In this document: in pieces, positions 14,804-23,289 of the stretch
Numbering within the stretch: the first letter of the stretch is position 1
How the letters are laid out: every line of letters starts with the position of its first letter
Origin: Euryarchaeota archaeon UBA88
GTDB lineage: Archaea > Thermoplasmatota > Poseidoniia > Poseidoniales > Poseidoniaceae
Assembly (NCBI GenBank): GCA_002499545.1
Contig: DAME01000014.1
Span: 21,829-48,880, forward strand
Direction: 5' to 3'
Length of the DNA: 27,052 bases
The notes under the pieces: model-generated
Seen by the model: the letters and a program-made list of their open reading frames with translations, nothing else
Database searches by the model: none
What the model was told of the DNA's origin: nothing
Made by a program: the position numbers and the translations under genes

Positions 14804-17444
14804 CTGCATTACCCCCCAAGAGTTTTTTCAGTCTATAGAGTGATTCATGTGCTTGCCTTGGAGAGAGTTCATCGATGTCAATCTCAGCAAGTAGTTCAAG
14901 GGTGCTGCTTTGCTCAGGAGAGAGTGTAGCGGCAGTTGTCGTTTCCTTATTGTTCAGAGCAGCAGCAGCGAAGTAACCCATGAGGCTTGACTGGCCTTGT
15001 GCTCTTGAAGTGGGTGCGCCAGACTCACCAGCCTTAGCCCCTTTGGCTTGCGATTCCAAAAATGCTAACAGATCGGTTGCTCGTTCGACAACGGGCCGTG
15101 GGAGGCCTGCTAAAGCTGCTACTTGGACACCGTATGAATCATCACACGGGCCGTCAGCAACCGTATGCATGAATCGAAGCTCACCGTCACTTTGAGCAAC
15201 TTGAACATGAACATTCACCAGTCCGGGAACTTCGTCCTCCAAACCAATGAGTTGGTGGTAATGGGTTGCGAACAGGGTACGTGAACCAATTCGCTTGCAA
15301 ATGTCTTCTGTTACCGACCACGCAATTGAAAGCCCGTCAAAGGTGGAAGTGCCTCGGCCAATTTCGTCGAGTAAAACCAGTGATTTACTCGTGGCACGTC
15401 GTAGAATGTGAGCCACTTCAATCATTTCCATCATGAACGTCGAACGCCCTCTTCGTAGGTCATCACTTGCACCCACGCGTGTGAATATTCGGTCAACCAG
15501 CCCAATCTTTGCTTTCTTTGCAGGGACGAAACTACCGCTTTGAGCTAGAATTGTCAGCAATGCGGTCGTTCGGAGGTAGGTCGATTTCCCACCCATGTTG
15601 GGGCCCGTGATGAGAAGGAAATTACGCTTATTTGACAACTGTATGTCGTTGGGTACGAAGCCAGACTGCAGCTCAAGAGATGGATGCCTTGCTCCATCCG
15701 CTTTGAGATGGTCTGCTTCACTCAATTCTGGACGGGTCCAAGAGCGGGTTCTAGCAATTGTGGCAAAACACTGCAATACGTCGATTGCTGCGACTCTTCC
15801 TGCGATTGTCGCAAGTGCTTGGGCATGAGTTCGGCATCGTTCACGCAGTGAGTTGAATTCTCTGTATTCTAATTCTTTGACTTTCGTATCTGCAGTGAGC
15901 AACACGTCATCCCGCTGTGAAAGTTCCTCAGTGACGTACCTTGAACCGTTGGTCATCTGCTGTTTACGCCGCCATGATTCAGGAGCTTTATGCTCGTGAG
16001 ATTTTGTGATTTCAATAAACCAGCCGATTTGTCGGTTCATTCGAACTTTCAAGGAAGGAATTTCCAACTCTGTTCTCAATGAAGCCTCAAGGTCACTGAA
16101 CCATGAATGGCCTGAGCGTGAGGTCGCACGCAACTCATCAACGGTCGAATTCACACCAGTTTGAATCAGGTTACCGTCTCGAATGCTCAACGGTGGTTCT
16201 TCGACCAGTGTTCTTCGGATGTCTTCGGCTAAATCCGCCAAACTGTCGAGATTATCTGAAAGGTGGTTCAACAACGGGTTTTCCGTTTCCAAACATAAAT
16301 TGATGATCGCAGGCATTCGTTCCAACGCATCGGCTACCGCTTGTAAATCCCGACCGTTTGACCGGTTATAGGCCAGTTGGGTCGCCAGTCGTTCCATGTC
16401 TCGAAGCCCTCGGAGTGCTTCACGCAAGGCATCTAATCGACGGGCAGAGCGGGAAAGTACACCCACTGCTTCATGACGGGCTTCAATCGCTTCGATATTG
16501 CACAGTGGCCGTAGAATCCAGGTTTTGAGTAACCTTCGACCCATTGCGCTTCGACAGGCGTTTAAGCTGGCTAGAAGGCTTCCTTCGTATTCTCCTGCCA
16601 GCGTTGAAGTGAGTTCAAGATTTCTGAGTGTTGTCTGGTCGAGCACCAGATGTCCCGCTTCATCCATGACTTCGATGTCTCGAAGCGGCACATCCTCGGC
16701 GATGTGCATCGTTGCTAGATAGTCAGCGGCCAACCCTGCTGCTGCCAGTGCAAGAGGTGCATCATCAAGGTCCAAGTGTCCGAGGTCGGCGACCTTCAGA
16801 ACTTGTTCAAGTCGGTCTCTGCGCTTCGTCTCACTTGCCCTATGTTGGCTAATCGTGACGTTGTCAAGGTGAGTGAACAGAGCGCACAATGCGGTGTCCT
16901 CTGCGTCACTTGGTGAAACAACGATTTCCGTAGGTCGCCAACGTAGGACCTCATCAAGTGCACGTGCAAATCGATCATCTCCGCTCAAATTCGATGCCCA
17001 TGCTTGGCCGGTAGAGGCATCGACAATTCCGATTCCAATCTGAGTTTTATCGAGTGAAACTGCGATCAGCAGCGACCTGTCATCAGTTCCGAGAAGTGAT
17101 TCTTCATACAAACTGCCCGGCGTGTAGACCCGTGTGACGATTCGTTCCAGCAATTTTGCTCCTTCTCGTAGTTCCTGCTCTTGTTCAGCAACCGTTACTT
17201 TGTGACCGGCTTTGAGCATTCCGCGAATGTTTTCTTCCAAAGCATGCCACGGGAAACCCGCCATCTTGATTGGTGAATCTGCCTTCTTGTCACGAGAGGT
17301 TAACGCTAATCCAAGTACTTCTGAACCGGTGACAGCATCTTCATGAAACAATTCGTAAAAATCACCCATTCGGAAAAAGAGAACGGTATCTGGATGCTCA
17401 GCCTTGATGTCCATAAATTGGTCCATCATACCTCGCTTAGCCAT
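14796..17444 (-). CDS. mutS: DNA mismatch repair protein MutS
   Basis: The 882-residue protein binds mismatches and small loops and recruits MutL. The mismatch-recognition domain starts with FFRMGDFYELF, including the Phe-x-Glu wedge (F29-Y30-E31). The connector, core and clamp regions follow. The ABC ATPase has Walker A GPNMGGKST (K620), a LRRGRSTFMMEM signature segment, Walker B LVLLDEIGRGTSTFDG, and THYHQL. The C-terminal region reaches about residue 882, with an LSPRQAHESLYRLKKLL segment like the MutS C-terminal helix. ATG 17444 is chosen because GGAGTG lies about 9 nt upstream and a family-like start follows; the 24 extra upstream residues are not family-like. It is first in a mutS-mutL operon with overlapping reading frames. 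This is MutS1 of bacterial type. Confidence 0.97.
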   Translation of the reverse strand: MAKRGMMDQFMDIKAEHPDTVLFFRMGDFYELFHEDAVTGSEVLGLALTSRDKKADSPIKMAGFPWHALEENIRGMLKAGHKVTVAEQEQELREGAKLLERIVTRVYTPGSLYEESLLGTDDRSLLIAVSLDKTQIGIGIVDASTGQAWASNLSGDDRFARALDEVLRWRPTEIVVSPSDAEDTALCALFTHLDNVTISQHRASETKRRDRLEQVLKVADLGHLDLDDAPLALAAAGLAADYLATMHIAEDVPLRDIEVMDEAGHLVLDQTTLRNLELTSTLAGEYEGSLLASLNACRSAMGRRLLKTWILRPLCNIEAIEARHEAVGVLSRSARRLDALREALRGLRDMERLATQLAYNRSNGRDLQAVADALERMPAIINLCLETENPLLNHLSDNLDSLADLAEDIRRTLVEEPPLSIRDGNLIQTGVNSTVDELRATSRSGHSWFSDLEASLRTELEIPSLKVRMNRQIGWFIEITKSHEHKAPESWRRKQQMTNGSRYVTEELSQRDDVLLTADTKVKELEYREFNSLRERCRTHAQALATIAGRVAAIDVLQCFATIARTRSWTRPELSEADHLKADGARHPSLELQSGFVPNDIQLSNKRNFLLITGPNMGGKSTYLRTTALLTILAQSGSFVPAKKAKIGLVDRIFTRVGASDDLRRGRSTFMMEMIEVAHILRRATSKSLVLLDEIGRGTSTFDGLSIAWSVTEDICKRIGSRTLFATHYHQLIGLEDEVPGLVNVHVQVAQSDGELRFMHTVADGPCDDSYGVQVAALAGLPRPVVERATDLLAFLESQAKGAKAGESGAPTSRAQGQSSLMGYFAAAALNNKETTTAATLSPEQSSTLELLAEIDIDELSPRQAHESLYRLKKLLGGNADD

Positions 17445-17552
17445 ATTCAACACACTCCTTTGGTTCGCTGGAGTTACCTGTCGTTGCCGAGAGCAAATGA
17501 AGGTTCTCGCAAGCACTTCAAGAAATACTCAATTGGGCAAGGAAGAGTTGGC

Positions 17553-18809
17553 TCAATCAATGCGGAGCATTCGCTTGATGGCAGTCCAAAACATAACACC
17601 CATTACAATCGATGTTGTTGCAACATACAACATGCTCAAGAAACCTCGTCCGCTGTCTATAGAACCTTCTGCAGATACATCGATACTGTACGTTGCTGGG
17701 CTTCCTGATGGGTCCATCCCGTACGCCATGATGACTTCCCCGCTTAGAGCAACGGTTTCAATTTCAAGCGGTAACTGGAGGGCGAGTGGGATTTTTTCTG
17801 GCTGAGATTCTGTGAATCGAATCATCGATTCACTTCCAGTTATTCCAAAGAGCCAGCCGTCCCCCTCACTGTCTGCCACCGCTACCACGCTTCCATAGTT
17901 ATGCTCAGTCATCGCACCACTTGAAGCGATGTGGACTGTTGTAGTTGTTCCAGCAGCAAGAACTGAACCGTCCTCTAATTTTAGCAGTGAGTGGAATTCA
18001 CCAGAGGTGTATTCTTCGAATGTTGTGAGCGTTGGGGCTGCAGGGGCTTTTGACCACGAGATGATGCCGAGAACAGGGTGCTTGATTGGAGTGGCAGGGC
18101 TGACATCCTCGTTGCTGAAAGCATTGGTCGCAAGGCCACTAGCAACCCATCGCCCATCGCCTAATGATTCAACTGAGTTCCAGGTAATGTCGCCGTTATT
18201 GATCATTGCAGCAGTGAGTTGGGATTGTTGAACTGAAGTCGATAGAGAATCTGCGGTTTCGTCGATGGACCCAAATCCTCTGAAACTGGAGGTTCCCTCC
18301 TCGTTGGTTACCATGACCCATATCGATGAATCGTCACCGGATTGTTCTGCAAGGTCTTTAATCGAAAAGATGCCGTTGGATTGGTCGAGATCAATTCGAG
18401 TTTGTTCGACGGACTTTCCGTCATGTTCGATTACTTCGATGGTGTTGTCAGTCGGAGAAGTAGCGACGCTACCATCACTAAGTTGAGTCATGAAAGGTAA
18501 CCCCATGAGGTCATCATAATTTCCACCAATGTTTTCTTCATATCCACTTCCATCATTGTAGACCATCACCGCACCATTCGTACCGTAAACGACTGCAACG
18601 TAGGCGTCGTTATCGTAAACGATGTTGAGAACTCTTCCGTCTTCTCCTCCTGTGTAATCAAGCCCGTAGCTTTGATAATCAACACCAGGGAGAGATGATG
18701 TGCCTTGAATCAATACTGCTCCAAGTAAAATAAATATGAAAAAGGTAGCCATGGCAATCCACTGATGTTCCGATTCCTCTTCAAGGAGACCCCGCCAACC
18801 CTTCGCCAT
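17553..18809 (-). CDS. Membrane-anchored protein with large extracytoplasmic, probably propeller-like domain
   Basis: I cannot assign a family. The 418-residue protein has a short cytoplasmic N-terminus (MAKGWRGLLEEESEHQ), a membrane helix (about 18-36) and a long polar ectodomain (about 40-380). A second membrane helix (about 385-407) and a short basic tail (KRMLRID) complete it. The ectodomain has repeated short hydrophobic beta-strands separated by Gly/Asp/Ser turns (DGRVLNIVYDNDAYVAVVYG; DGSVLAAGTTTTVHI; DGWLFGITGSESMIRF), which suggests a WD/Kelch-like propeller. It lacks cysteines in the ectodomain. ATG 18809 is chosen; the TTG at 18851 is further upstream. It lies 108 nt upstream of mutS on the same strand. 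A sensor or surface role is only a guess. Confidence 0.75.
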   Translation of the reverse strand: MAKGWRGLLEEESEHQWIAMATFFIFILLGAVLIQGTSSLPGVDYQSYGLDYTGGEDGRVLNIVYDNDAYVAVVYGTNGAVMVYNDGSGYEENIGGNYDDLMGLPFMTQLSDGSVATSPTDNTIEVIEHDGKSVEQTRIDLDQSNGIFSIKDLAEQSGDDSSIWVMVTNEEGTSSFRGFGSIDETADSLSTSVQQSQLTAAMINNGDITWNSVESLGDGRWVASGLATNAFSNEDVSPATPIKHPVLGIISWSKAPAAPTLTTFEEYTSGEFHSLLKLEDGSVLAAGTTTTVHIASSGAMTEHNYGSVVAVADSEGDGWLFGITGSESMIRFTESQPEKIPLALQLPLEIETVALSGEVIMAYGMDPSGSPATYSIDVSAEGSIDSGRGFLSMLYVATTSIVMGVMFWTAIKRMLRID

Positions 18810-18958
18810 GCACAGAGCACGATAAACGAGCACATGAAACCTTTTATCCAATTACAACTGATGTGAATTTTAGCAAATGCTCTCAAAAATCGCTCGGTGG
18901 CTAAGGCGGAGGGATGATAAAGGGAATATCGGTCGCAGGATTGCTTGGAGAGAACAAT

Positions 18959-19498
18959 ATGGCACGTAAACCAGCATCCATGTATCGCCGTCTGAAAGGA
19001 CCCGCCTACACCCGTCGCAAGTTTATTGGCGGTGTTCCTAACAACAGAATCCATCAATTTCACGTTGGAAACCGTGTTGCTGCTGAAACTGGGCAGTTCC
19101 CAGTCGTTCTTGAGCTCCGCTCAGACAACAACGTCCAAATCCGCCACACTGCACTGGAAGCTGCCCGTGTTATCTCGAACTCCACCATTCGTAAGGAAGC
19201 AGGAACACAAGGATACGCACTTCGTATCCACACGTTCCCTCACCACGTACTCCGAGAGAACAAGCAAGCCACCGGTGCAGGTGCAGACCGTGTATCACAA
19301 GGTATGCGCTGTGCATTCGGAAAGAACGTGGGTACCGCTGCCCGAGTCAAGCGTGGTCAGCGTGTAATCTCGATTCAAGTACATCCAGAACACTACCTTA
19401 CTGCACGAGATGCTCTTCGCAAGGCAACGATGAAATTCCCAACCCCTTGTACGGTCCGTTTGATTAAAGGGCACGAGCACCTCAAAGGTCTCATTTGA
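18959..19498 (+). CDS. rpl10e: 50S ribosomal protein L10e (uL16)
   Basis: This is the archaeal/eukaryotic form of uL16 (eukaryotic RPL10), a large-subunit protein near the peptidyl-transferase centre and the tRNA path. The 179-residue protein shows RKPASMYRRLKGPAYTRRKF, GGVPNNRIHQFHVGN, EAARVISNSTIRKEAG, GYALRIHTFPHHVLRENK, GADRVSQGMRCAFGK and GQRVISIQVHP, all conserved in L10e. Start ATG 18959 has GGAG about 8 nt upstream. A TATA-like GATAAAGG at 18916-18923 would place the mRNA start about 13 nt before the ATG. It stands apart from the other ribosomal genes. ABCE1 follows on the same strand about 200 nt later; both act on the large subunit/ribosome. Confidence 0.97.
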   Translation: MARKPASMYRRLKGPAYTRRKFIGGVPNNRIHQFHVGNRVAAETGQFPVVLELRSDNNVQIRHTALEAARVISNSTIRKEAGTQGYALRIHTFPHHVLRENKQATGAGADRVSQGMRCAFGKNVGTAARVKRGQRVISIQVHPEHYLTARDALRKATMKFPTPCTVRLIKGHEHLKGLI

Positions 19499-19502
19499 AA
19501 TC

Positions 19503-19521
19503 CATTGGGCTTGGCCCAATG
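19503..19521 (+). terminator. 8-bp hairpin just after rpl10e, with a second smaller hairpin
   Basis: Stem CATTGGGC, loop TTG, stem GCCCAATG begins 5 nt after the rpl10e stop. A second inverted repeat ACAAAC-CTCT-GTTTGT lies at 19526-19541. No T-run follows, so factor-independent archaeal termination is not evident. The pair may be an mRNA 3'-end or processing structure in a 199-nt gap that also contains a GGAGGT site and short ORFs. Confidence 0.4.
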
Positions 19522-19602
19522 TCGGACAAACCTCTGTTTGTTGAGGCTTCCTGGGCGCGAGTTCCTTAAGTCAGAAGTACAACCACCAACAGAACAAACA
19601 CC

Positions 19603-19608
19603 GGAGGT
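19603..19608 (+). promoter_or_regulatory. Perfect Shine-Dalgarno GGAGGT in the rpl10e-ABCE1 gap
   Basis: A full GGAGGT lies 6 nt before ATG 19615 and 2 nt before TTG 19611. It does not precede the ABCE1 start directly, which lies about 90 nt downstream. It is the strongest ribosome-binding site in this part of the window, which argues that something short is translated here. Confidence 0.55.
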
Positions 19609-19614
19609 CATTGA

Positions 19615-19701
19615 ATGCGAAGATTGCTAAGGTTCAAGTTCGTTCTCGCAGAATGCGTTTGTTCATTTAGTTGGAACGTCATTGGGGGTGTGGTCGATTG
19701 A
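19615..19701 (+). CDS. Possible 28-residue leader ORF overlapping the ABCE1 start
   Basis: ATG 19615, 6 nt after GGAGGT, opens a 28-codon frame (MRRLLRFKFVLAECVCSF...). Its TGA at 19699-19701 overlaps the ABCE1 TTG start at 19698-19700 as TTGA. Such an overlap usually signals translational coupling. The alternative short frame TTG 19611 to TAG 19670 (NAKIAKVQVRSRRMRLFI) is equally possible, and no homology is recognised for either. The peptide itself may be unimportant, the act of translating it being regulatory. This is weak evidence. Confidence 0.35.
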   Translation: MRRLLRFKFVLAECVCSFSWNVIGGVVD

Positions 19702-21470
19702 GGGTTGCAATTTTACTTCAAGACCGCTGCAAGCCTAACAGCAACGCGTTCAAGTATTTGCAAAAGTATGCAGGACTGTGTGGTGCTGAGTGTATCCAAG
19801 TGAACGATGATGTGTGCAAAATCCTCGAATCTGCGTGCCCCCCGTGCCTGATTCGTGCAAAACTCTGTCCCGATGATGCTGTGAAAATTATCAACTTACC
19901 AGAAGAACTCGACACCGATCTTATCCATCAATTTTCGTTGAACGGCTTCCGACTGTTCCGCTTACCTGCTCCTCGCAAGCGGCAAGTTGTAGGTATTCTT
20001 GGCCCGAATGGCATCGGTAAATCAACCGCTATCAAACATCTTTCAGGCTCTTTACGACCTAATCTGGGTGATTGGGAAAGCCCACCGCCTGATTGGCAAG
20101 AAGTCATTGAGATGTTTCCTAGAGGGGAGTTGCGCGATTATCTCGGCTTGGTTTCTGAAGGGGGCGTGACTATTTCAGTGAAACCTCAACACATTGACAA
20201 ATTACCAAAGGTATTCGACGGTGAAGTACGAGAATTACTTCAAAGAATCGATGACAGAAATGAACTCGATATGTATGCACAACAGCTCGGTATTACGCAC
20301 ATCCTTGGACGCAAAATGGGCGTCTTGTCAGGTGGTGAATTGCAGCGTGTAGCGATTTGTGCGACGCTGTTGAAAGAAGCCGATGTCTACTTTTTCGACG
20401 AACCATCCTCGTACCTTGACATCTTTGAACGGATGCGCATGGTTTTGATTCTTCAGGCACTCGCTGAAAAAGGAAAGCGAGTACTTGTGGTCGAACACGA
20501 TTTGGCTATCCTCGATGTACTGTGTGATTTGGTGCACATCGTGTACGGAGAGAAGGCAGGCTACGGTATATTCACCCCTGCTCGTTCTACTCGAACTGCC
20601 GTTAATGCATACCTTGACGGATTCCTAGTTGAGGAAAACGTGCGAATTCGCGACAAACCGATTCGTTTCCTAAAGCATTACGAACGAGCCAGTGAGAAGG
20701 GTAATACGGTACTAGAATGGGGCGAATTAGAAAAGAAATTGGGAGACTTTTCGTTGACTACCGGTAAAGGTTCAGTCCACCGGTCAGAAGTCGTAGGCGT
20801 GGTCGGTCCTAACGCTACGGGTAAATCAACCATGATCAAAATTCTTGCAGGAGAATTGGACTATGATTCGGGATGGATTTCTGAGGGTGCTTCAATCTCT
20901 TACAAGCCGCAACATATTCCTGCAGACTTTGAAGGAAGCGTTCAACTTTGGCTCGATACCGAAATTGGACCCAAGTGGCGTTCAGGAGAATTCAATGTCA
21001 ATGTTGTTCGCGCCCTTGGTGTCGACCAACTGCTCCCGAAAAGAGTCAAGAAACTCTCCGGTGGTGAACGTCAAGCCGTAGCTATCACTATTTGCCTAGG
21101 CCGTGAAGCAGACTTGTATTTGTTTGACGAGCCATCGGCTCATCTTGATGCCAACGCTCGAATGGTCGCTGCGAAATCCATTCGGAAAACCATGGAAACC
21201 AATGAGAAATCTGCCTTCGTCATCGACCATGATGTGTACTTCATTGACATTGTAAGTGATTCATTACTCGTCTTTGAAGGAGAAGGGGCAGTGCACGGTA
21301 CTGCCAAAGGACCGTTTCGGCTCCGAGAAGGAATGAACCGTTTCCTCAAAGGCGTCAACATCACCTTCCGACGAGATCATGATTCCAAAAGGCCCCGTAT
21401 CAATAAGCCTGAAAGCAGGAAAGATAGAGAACAACGATCGGCCGGCGACTTTTATTCGTTCGACCATTGA
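19698..21470 (+). CDS. abce1: ABCE1/Rli1 ribosome-recycling ATPase with degenerate Fe-S domain
   Basis: ABCE1 splits ribosomes after termination. The twin ABC cassettes are intact: Walker A GPNGIGKST (K108), LSGGELQRVAI, YFFDEPSSYLD and VVEHDLA in the first; GPNATGKST (K376), LSGGERQAVAI, YLFDEPSAHLD and VIDHDVY in the second. The N-terminal Fe-S domain is recognisable by DRCKP and IINLPEELD. At the canonical Cx4Cx3Cx3CP positions it reads C11, N16, Y20 and Y24. The second site CxxCxxCxxxCP reads C47, C50, R53, C57. Additional Cys occur at 28, 32 and 40. TTG 19698 is chosen because it aligns with the family N-terminus (RVAILLQDRC), with GGGGGTG about 7 nt upstream. Total length of 590 residues is normal. 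The Shine-Dalgarno of the downstream nuclease overlaps its stop codon. Confidence 0.95.
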   Translation: MRVAILLQDRCKPNSNAFKYLQKYAGLCGAECIQVNDDVCKILESACPPCLIRAKLCPDDAVKIINLPEELDTDLIHQFSLNGFRLFRLPAPRKRQVVGILGPNGIGKSTAIKHLSGSLRPNLGDWESPPPDWQEVIEMFPRGELRDYLGLVSEGGVTISVKPQHIDKLPKVFDGEVRELLQRIDDRNELDMYAQQLGITHILGRKMGVLSGGELQRVAICATLLKEADVYFFDEPSSYLDIFERMRMVLILQALAEKGKRVLVVEHDLAILDVLCDLVHIVYGEKAGYGIFTPARSTRTAVNAYLDGFLVEENVRIRDKPIRFLKHYERASEKGNTVLEWGELEKKLGDFSLTTGKGSVHRSEVVGVVGPNATGKSTMIKILAGELDYDSGWISEGASISYKPQHIPADFEGSVQLWLDTEIGPKWRSGEFNVNVVRALGVDQLLPKRVKKLSGGERQAVAITICLGREADLYLFDEPSAHLDANARMVAAKSIRKTMETNEKSAFVIDHDVYFIDIVSDSLLVFEGEGAVHGTAKGPFRLREGMNRFLKGVNITFRRDHDSKRPRINKPESRKDREQRSAGDFYSFDH

Positions 21471-21475
21471 GGTGA
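21469..21475 (+). promoter_or_regulatory. GAGGTGA Shine-Dalgarno overlapping the ABCE1 stop codon
   Basis: The site lies 5 nt before ATG 21481. The ABCE1 TGA is at 21468-21470, so the ribosome-binding site starts within the stop codon. This decides the nuclease start and indicates that ABCE1 and the nuclease are on one mRNA and translationally coupled. Confidence 0.75.
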
Positions 21476-21480
21476 AGAAG

Positions 21481-23250
21481 ATGCCAGTTGGAACTCCACC
21501 TCTCGGCGGACCATTGGGACGCTCTCGCTCCCGGATTTCAGCGAGTGGCCTCACGACATTTCTACGCTGTAAACGCCAGTGGTTTCTCGGTTCAAAAGTC
21601 GGTATTTCAGGGCCACTTCGGCCAGCGCAGGTACTCGGTATCGTTCTTGAGGATGCCCTGTGCGGCCTTTTCATGCATCGACCGACAGGTGCCATTGGTA
21701 CGTTTGAAGAATTGAAACAGTGGGCGAATGGCTTGGTACCTCAAGCAGCTCAAACCGTTCTTGAGAAAGGCCGAGAGTTGTGGGACGAGGGTATTTGGCA
21801 TCAGCCAGAAACCTCGTGGGATGATGTTGAACTTGAATCGGTTATCGTTCGACTTCATTTCGGTCTTGAACTTTTTTTTGAAGAGGTACAAGCGTGCTAT
21901 TCAACAGGTGGTGGACCGCATTTGGAATCGATGCGAGCAGGAAACCCTCCGTTCAAAGTTCCATCTCCTGCATGGGGGGATGAGCCTCATTTCCCTGTTC
22001 CTGAAAAAGTATCAGGTTTCGCTATGCGTTCATGGAAGACAGAAGGACAATCCATGCATTGGCAACCTTCAGGTAGCCCAGTGACGTGGAATGAGGCATG
22101 GGAAATCGCTCGACCTTGGACCAAAGATCCCCGCGTACATCAACCGCAACGGTTGTTTCATCCTGATTCATGGGCTGCTGGAGAATTGGATTTAGTCCTA
22201 CGATGGGACGGCAGGATTCGCTTAGTCGATATCAAATCGGGCCACCCAAGTTCACGATTTGCCGACTCACTCCAGCACCAACTTCGTTTTTATGCATGGT
22301 TGTGGCATCAGACACACGATCTTCACGCCGTTGATGGATTGGAGGGCTGGTATCTGGATGGGCCACACAGAATCGAATTTGAACCACCGAAGGTTGACGA
22401 TTACGCAACGATGACTGAAGAGTTCTTCGCCATCAATTCAGAGATGCAATCCATGGGTTCAGGCCCAGCATCGTTACCTGTTCGCCCCGATGAAGCCTGT
22501 GATGGCCAATCTGCAGGTTGCCATTGGTGCAGTCTCCAGCGTGATGAAAATGGAGTTTGGTACAACGATGAACTGTTATCAGGTATCACTCCATTGCGTT
22601 CAATTGAGTTGTCGTCGCAAAGCGCGCCGTTGGCCGATATTCCTGAAAGGGTCAGCGTTCAAGGTGCCTTTAGCAATGCTTGGGGTCCTCTTCCGAACCA
22701 CTTTGGCGAACCCGTTCTCGGTGCAATGTTGGTCGCTGGGCGTTCGCAACTTTCGGTTGAAGAAAGTGAACCGGGAGCCTTTCCATTGCTTCACGACCAA
22801 CCCAATGGTGACATCGTCATCTTTGATGCGCTTCCAGGTGTTTGGCGAGGTTCTCCGAGGCTTTATGTGGATAATAAAACGCGAATTATGCCACTTGAAC
22901 AAGCCGTTGAGTTTCTCGAAGGCCGAGGCTCCTCGTTAACTGAATCAACCACTCGAATTGGATTACTACGAACCAGAGCCAACGTCGAAGGAATCATCCT
23001 GAGTGTTCGTAAAAGGTCCGGTGTACGGCTCGACGGAAAACCGTGGACTATGCTTACAGCCCACCTTTGGGACGGTGATTCAGTTGTAGAAGTCGCTGCG
23101 TTTGGTTCGAGTATTTCAGGGCAAATTGAGTCACTCAGACCAGGACATCACCTCAAGTTGATGGCTGCTGAAATAGGATGGAGAGCCGGTCTGCCCCAAC
23201 TTCGAATCGATTCAAGAAAAACTCGCTTGGAAGTGAACCCTTCACCTTGA
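21481..23250 (+). CDS. PD-(D/E)XK nuclease (RecB/Cas4-like) with Fe-S cysteines and C-terminal OB-fold-like domains, paralog A
   Basis: A 589-residue nuclease candidate. N-terminal SASGLTTFLRCKRQWFL contains C30. The PD-(D/E)XK core is GELDLVLRWDGRIRLVDIKSG (D237, D250, K252), then HQLRFYAW (Q267, Y271; the QxxxY motif of RecB/AddB/Cas4 nucleases). C340, C347 and C350 (CDGQSAGCHWC) with C30 make the four ligands expected for a Cas4/AddB-type 4Fe-4S cluster, although the spacing differs from the usual CxxCx5C. The last 110 residues (VEGIILSVRKRSGVRLDGKPW onward) look like an RPA-type OB fold. No helicase motifs are present. It is probably an ssDNA-processing exonuclease in repair or recombination. 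It shares frame-by-frame motifs with the gene 39 nt downstream, so the pair arose by duplication. Confidence 0.82.
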   Translation: MPVGTPPLGGPLGRSRSRISASGLTTFLRCKRQWFLGSKVGISGPLRPAQVLGIVLEDALCGLFMHRPTGAIGTFEELKQWANGLVPQAAQTVLEKGRELWDEGIWHQPETSWDDVELESVIVRLHFGLELFFEEVQACYSTGGGPHLESMRAGNPPFKVPSPAWGDEPHFPVPEKVSGFAMRSWKTEGQSMHWQPSGSPVTWNEAWEIARPWTKDPRVHQPQRLFHPDSWAAGELDLVLRWDGRIRLVDIKSGHPSSRFADSLQHQLRFYAWLWHQTHDLHAVDGLEGWYLDGPHRIEFEPPKVDDYATMTEEFFAINSEMQSMGSGPASLPVRPDEACDGQSAGCHWCSLQRDENGVWYNDELLSGITPLRSIELSSQSAPLADIPERVSVQGAFSNAWGPLPNHFGEPVLGAMLVAGRSQLSVEESEPGAFPLLHDQPNGDIVIFDALPGVWRGSPRLYVDNKTRIMPLEQAVEFLEGRGSSLTESTTRIGLLRTRANVEGIILSVRKRSGVRLDGKPWTMLTAHLWDGDSVVEVAAFGSSISGQIESLRPGHHLKLMAAEIGWRAGLPQLRIDSRKTRLEVNPSP

Positions 23251-23289
23251 CGGAGTAGGTTCAAGAACATTCGACAACAACTCGACGCT

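Noticed and set aside
19668..19670. In-frame TAG just upstream of ABCE1, considered as a recoded amber codon joining an upstream segment
   Set aside because: The family N-terminus aligns from 19698, and no pyrrolysine or readthrough evidence is visible.
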